From NCBI GenBank assembly GCA_947172415.1, contig OX359190.1:3472001-3536000 (forward strand): DNA of 64,000 nucleotides, written 5' to 3'. Positions 59,007-64,000 of the stretch are shown piece after piece (the stretch's first letter is position 1; every line of letters begins with the position of its first letter). Below the pieces are notes generated by a model. That model had not been told where the DNA came from and ran no database searches. It saw nothing but the letters and a program-made list of their open reading frames with translations. This DNA is from Chondrosia reniformis (taxonomy: Eukaryota > Porifera > Demospongiae > Chondrillida > Chondrillidae). A program made the translations under genes and the position numbers.

Positions 59007-60359
59007 CTAACAAAGCAATTGATACATAGGTAATATTTAGTAACTCCTAAATGACAATGTAGTTTTAACACTTTCTTACATTCCCTTATAAGGTTAACAA
59101 TAAACAATAGTTTACCCACAGGGGCAGTCTGTGTTTCTAAACAAACATTCTTTGACAATTCAGTCAGTAGGTCAATATTATTGGTGATGCTTAACTTTAG
59201 GAAAATTAGCAAGAAGCATCTTTAGAGAACAGTCAATTCAGCCAAGTAATACATATTCACTGCTAAATGGCTGTAAGCATAAAGACTTAATTGGTAGCAA
59301 TTTACCCTTTCTGCTGTTTGCAAGTGGCTCAACTAACAATCTATAACTAATCACTCGTACGTACATATGACGAGAAAACATTCAAGTTGAAACATATACG
59401 TATACGTACGTAGGTCTACATACACGCGACAATAAACACTCTAAGTAATCAGACAATGAAGCTAACAATTCTAGTGGATAATACTTTGAACGTTTTTTTT
59501 CTCATTTTAACTGTAAAGAGCAAGGAAGACTTAACAGTCTTCGTTGGTGGAAACACTTAAACACGTACGTATCAGCGCTCGTAGGACACACTTGTACGAG
59601 AACATTAATCTAAAGCAATACAAGTCTTAATTGTTAACATTGAAAATAGGAAATAAAACCTTCTAATGTTTCTATTTTAAGGTGTACGCGAAGCGCACAA
59701 CGAATGTTAACATAACTTGTACAGTAATAACATTACAATCTATTTGACTTTATTTATCTCTCTTACACTTACTTCAACAAGGAGAACCTGATTTAAGAAC
59801 TTAGAATCATCCGCCTAAGATCTAGACGTTGACGACTATTTTTCACTGGTAAAATGGCCGACTTTTGGCTGCCAATAAAACTTTGTAGCAATTTACTCAA
59901 ATTGATGTTACTTAGTTAGCAGTTTATTAATTGTGTCTATTCATTATGTGTTCCTGCTCCATCTTATAACTAATCACAAGAACGTACACGCGACGAGAAA
60001 TTAATATTCTGCAAATTACACGCAAGAAACCGTTTTACAACTTGACACTTTTATAAAACGTACACACTCTACTTTCTCCCTTCAAATACAAAGAGCGGAT
60101 GATACAAGAAGACTTCTAACAGTCCGTTAGTGGAAACAAGTTAATACTTAAACTCGTGAGAGCGTTCGTAGGACACACTCGTTCGAGAACTTTAAAGCAA
60201 TACAAGTCTTGTTAACATTGACACGTGTTTCGTGTACACTGAACGCACAAGTTAGGTGACTCTAACAAACCTTCTAATGTTTCTATTTGAAGGAGAAAGT
60301 GCACACGAAGCGCGCAACGAATGTTGACAAGACTTGTAATACTTTAATGTAATGCTAAC

Positions 60360-61229
60360 CTTAACTGCAATATCGTACTGTACAGCTCTTGTCTCACAGT
60401 CTCCTCCTCCTCCTAATCCTCCAATGGTGAGAAAAGTAGTTCCGTTGAGGGAAGCCGTACAATTGTAGTCATAAGACGTTTCTTCGCTAATTCGTGTCCA
60501 CTCCTTCTCGAAAATGAAGATTCCTTTTGAACCTACTAGGACTGGTAGGGTGCTGTATTGTAAAAGTGAACTGTCCTCTGGTGCATTCTCGAGCTGTTCC
60601 CAGTGATGTACATCATTATTTGTAAGTGAAGCCATAAACTTCTCCTTATTCATTCTCCAAAAATATCCATCCCAGTTGTAGATGTAAATGTATTCACCAC
60701 ACAATGCCATGTGGTGTAGTGATAATGGTAGAGGAAGTTTAAAATTCAACTGGATCCACTTACCATTCTTAATATCCAGATATTCAATTGTGTCTAATAC
60801 TTGTCTGTAATCTGCTCCTACTCCTCCAGACACAATAACTAAGTCTTCAATAGCAAGAACACCTGGACTGTATCGGGCAGTGTGCATTGGAGGATATAGC
60901 TCTAACCATTCTTCACCTGTCCATGTCAGTAGCTTACTTGTAGTGCCAAGAGTGTTCCAACCTCCTATCAGAGTTAACTGATCTTTTATGATGGTGGCTC
61001 CACTTTGAGAATACTGAGATGGAGGTAGTGCTGACCATTTCTTCGTTAGTCCATTGTATACCTGAACGGTCCGTTCAGATGCATTATTTTCACATCTTGC
61101 CCCGTAGACAAATACACTTTTGTTAAGTGCAACTGCCTTCCCTAATTGAGTTCCAATTGTTGCTTCTGGTATTTCAGTAGATTTCAGGAAGTGACCTCCT
61201 CCAGCTGTCAGGAGGTCACTTTGAAATAC
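60360..61229 (-). CDS. Kelch-repeat protein, U4 copy (start codon altered)
   Basis: An open 290-codon exon with the same kelch blades as U1 and U2 (VFVYGARCENNAS, LTLIGGWNTLG, DLVIVSGGVGADYRQ, YLDIKNGKW, HHMALCGEYIYIYNW). The first-exon homologue near 62390-62415 reads ACG where U1 and U2 have the ATG start, although the GTAAGT donor is intact. The kelch exon lacks an early Met before ...YPPMHTARYSPG, so translation would have to start elsewhere. It is either a regulatory variant or an early pseudogene. Confidence 0.6.
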
Positions 61230-61775
61230 CTAATTAGAGACAAGAAAGAAAAGATAATATTCACTGTTTGGAGGAACTGAATGACATGGAAGGAGCAAGT
61301 TCTCTAGCAACTTATTGCAAGAACACTTTGAGGCCTGTAAGTGCAGTAAATCTTCTTGTCTAAATATTCTTAACGTGCATGCATGGCTCATAGTTTAATA
61401 ATGCTCATATTTTAAACTTTATAACGTTTATAGTGACAAGCTAATTGCCACCAGTAGAGTAACAGAATGGTTATTCAGTTACGGAAAGATTACGAATCAG
61501 TTCCTCGCTTTCTAACTTGTCCCCTAAAAGGATATGAATCGCGTGTGTCTCTTCGCTCTATAGTTGACTGGTTTGGTTTAGGTTTTACACGGACCCAACA
61601 ACTGTAATTGAAGTACACGAGCCAGGCAAGTATTCCTTTCTAAACAAACCCAATCGAACAGAACTAGTCTCTGAATGTAGTCCATACCAGTTAGTCCCGA
61701 CAGCGCAGGTTCACTTGTTATAGTGTTCACTTACAATATCTGCTCTACCATTAGTGTTAAGCTTAAGTTCTACTA

Positions 61776-62190
61776 CAGGGCCGTACCTAGCTATGGGGCA
61801 GGGGGGCAACTGCCCCTCCCCCCTCCCCCCAGAGAAACTGGCTTTAGAGTATAATGAAATACTATTTGTGTTCATAGCAGCTTGCTACTGAGCTATCATA
61901 GACTTACCTGCCCCAATGAGCTGCTTCAGTCGAGGTTTCGCTCGTCCGACATCCTGCTACCGGGTATATACGTACGCACAAGTACCGCTGTTTACTGTTC
62001 TAAAATACACTTAGCTGCGCATAATTTATGCGCATACGCATGCAGGGTACACGTGTACCTGTTATAGCGGTGATTTTGGTCGAAGATGTGCCCATTGCAA
62101 CAGCTCAGCACAACTGACGATCGAGGATTCATATGGATGTGGATATGGAGATGGTTGCCCCCCCTTGCAAAAAAGTTATGTACGGCCCTG
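61776..62190. mobile_element. hAT-like MITE, U4 only
   Basis: Ends CAGGGCCGTAC and GTACGGCCCTG are inverted, with GGGGGGCAACTGCCCC near the left and GTTGCCCCCCC near the right end. Flanks TTCTACTA and TACTACTA differ at one base, consistent with an 8-bp hAT target duplication. It is absent from the matching sites of U1 and U2. No transposase. Confidence 0.75.
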
Positions 62191-62816
62191 TACTACTACT
62201 ACTACTAACTACTTCTAATGTTAAGCTTAAGTCGCATTTCTTAGTTCGGCTATTTGAATGCATTTCGTGTGTAACTAATGTCTTTTCATACCAATCGAGT
62301 TTTCATTTTGGCTGAATTGAGCTACAGTCGGACCAGTAATAGTTAACACTCCTATAAACTGCTTTAGTTGACAAGAGACCTATTAAGTAAACTTACGTTC
62401 TCCCTGTTCGTTATCCTCAGCAATGCAAACGAAAAACTGAAAACTTGAAACACTTAGCAAATACTTTATTGACCGACCGCACTGTTACTATGCGGTTACT
62501 ATATAACGACCGTGTTATATTCCAACTATTGGCGGCAGATCTGAGTGTTGTCCCGCTATTCTTGGAGGAAAACACTTCCAAATAAAGTAAGGTATGCAAT
62601 ACATTTCGAAATGTTTATATAGCAAACACTATATTAATTTAATCAAGTACATTTGCTAAGCATCCCTTGCCACTCTAATCGATACAACAGTTACTATACA
62701 TCTCATGTGAACTATTTCCTTATAGCATTTGCGTAGTTCATTTTTAATTAAATTGTTCATGTATCTTTTTCCATAAGGGTATTAATGTCAGGTATGAAGT
62801 TCCATTAGATTTCAAG

Positions 62817-63674
62817 GTAACAAGTGGAATGTCGTTTTCCAAGTGATGAAGGACACAGCTTCTCCTTTGTGATACAACTACCAGTGTAACCAGTTGAGAT
62901 ACTTGGCAATGACAATGAGGTCACCTCAGCTGGTGACTACAAGTGCACCTCTGTACTGGGACCAGCAGGAATGTTGAGGAATGTGCTATTTCAGGAGGAC
63001 TTTGTCAATAAAAGGTATATTGCTCTCTATATGCATGAATTGACTGGATTAACAAGGATTTTCTGACCAATTGAAATCCACTTTTGAACCTGTGGAAGTG
63101 TACATACAATACATTATTTTATGATTTGATAATACGATGTATGAAATTTACTTGTAGTTCACACAGATGCTCTTCCAGTATTTAGCTAGTTAAGTGTTCT
63201 ATATGATTATATTCCTTTGGATTAGTGTTGCTTTAGTGAGGTATTGTTGTTTTGGTCTGCATGTTATGCTAAAGAACCTTAATTACTCAAAGATAATATT
63301 CTTGACTAGTCTCTCTATAGCCAGTGGAGGTCACATGTTCAGAGAGGGTAGTTGTTTTGTGAGATCTACATTCCATAGGGTCTTAATGAGGAAGTACTAA
63401 TCCAATGAATAACATTATGAGAGCCCTTAAATTGAATTACTTATATCATAATGTTATTCATTTGTACTCCTTCCCTTTGCTGGTGCCAAATGTAAAGGAT
63501 GACACCTCCTACTTGTACGTCATTTCAACTGTGCTATATATAGTAACAGTATTGGGTCCACTGGTAAATATAACTGTCCTGATGCTGATCTCCTAACTAG
63601 GCCAACAAGGTCAGATGGTCCCCCAGGTCCACCAAAGGGAGTCGCTGGATCATCTGGTCCACAAGGTGCAGCAG
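62817..63674 (+). pseudogene. Ig-like and collagen exons, U4 (reduced)
   Basis: Ig-like exon 62817-63014 (ECRFPSDEGHSFSFVIQL, TAA at 62887-62889, DNEVTSAGDYKCTSVLG), a VKDDTSYLYVISTVLYIV segment at 63480-63560, and a collagen scrap at 63604-63674 (PGPPKGVAGSSGPQGAA) fused by deletion to the end of the exon that is 35724-35839 in U2. The window stops just before the homologue of the 36239 exon. Confidence 0.6.
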
Positions 63675-64000
63675 TTAGTACATCATTTATATGAATAACT
63701 GTAGTGTTGATCAAAGTACAAATAATCATTCTCAGACATACTTTTACAGGGAAGAAAACTAATGTCACAGGGCAATAGATTTTATTGACCAGTTCTAGGC
63801 CATGGAGTCTACAATTATCCTCGGCAGTACCTCATGCAGTATTGTCTCCTATTATATTAATATGGCAAATGTTAAAATTTAAACTTTTTTGAACTGGTGG
63901 TGATTCAACTATATATGTAGCAAAACAAGCTATTGGGTTATAAAATTTTACAACTTATTAATCAAATAATAGGTAGCGTTAACTTCTTGAAGCGTACTTT

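Larger units (their letters stand above)
59243..64000. repeat. Partial segmental duplication unit U4
   Basis: From about 59243 (ATTCACTGCTAAATGGCTG) the sequence again matches U1 from about 15090: paired direct repeats, kelch gene, conserved promoter-like block, Ig-like and collagen exons. It continues beyond the window. The left edge falls within the spacer, not at the STAT boundary used by U2 and U3. Confidence 0.88.

Overview
The window looks like nuclear DNA of an early-branching animal, most likely a demosponge (the Amphimedon type). It is AT-rich, with short GT-AG introns, collagenous Gly-X-Y exons, a STAT gene, kelch genes and death-fold signalling genes typical of metazoans, and many small inverted-repeat elements. 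The organism is inferred from gene content and style, not from a database match.

Layout. The region is a tandem segmental duplication. A block of about 17.2-17.6 kb is repeated: U1 about 3.18-20.4 kb, U2 about 20.4-37.97 kb, U3 about 37.97-50.63 kb (cut short) and a partial U4 from about 59.24 kb to the window end. Each full block carries, in order: the 3' half of a STAT gene (+), death-fold/CARD exons (-), a P-loop GTPase-COR-CARD gene (-), a repeat-rich spacer, a kelch-repeat gene (-) and a collagen-like gene (+). Only the first STAT (987-6245) continues upstream of the block, and it is open with consistent splice phases. The U2 and U3 STAT pieces start at the SH2 exon, follow directly on truncated collagen exons, and are decaying. 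Both block junctions lie at an ATCC tetranucleotide array, which also occurs in the intron before the SH2 exon of the parental STAT.

Between 50.6 and 59.2 kb lies a non-repeated insert. It holds a PHD-finger LINE ORF1 with an (AAT)n tail, an ATGG microsatellite, a 47-bp minisatellite of about 25 copies, a small coiled-coil gene and a well-preserved ZU5-CARD gene. The 3' end of the ZU5 gene is the same linker-CARD module that ends the GTPase genes, so one module serves two different receptor-like or scaffold-like front ends.

Function. The GTPase-COR-CARD, CARD-Death and ZU5-CARD genes look like an expanding family of death-fold signalling proteins, plausibly in innate immunity or cell death, next to a STAT transcription factor. 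The copies differ by indels, stops, variable-length internal repeats and lost domains. U2 has the cleanest GTPase gene, U3 alone has Death-domain exons but a broken GTPase exon, and the collagen copies each carry private lesions. Many spacers hold MITEs with readable target-site duplications, LINE fragments and tRNA-like debris.
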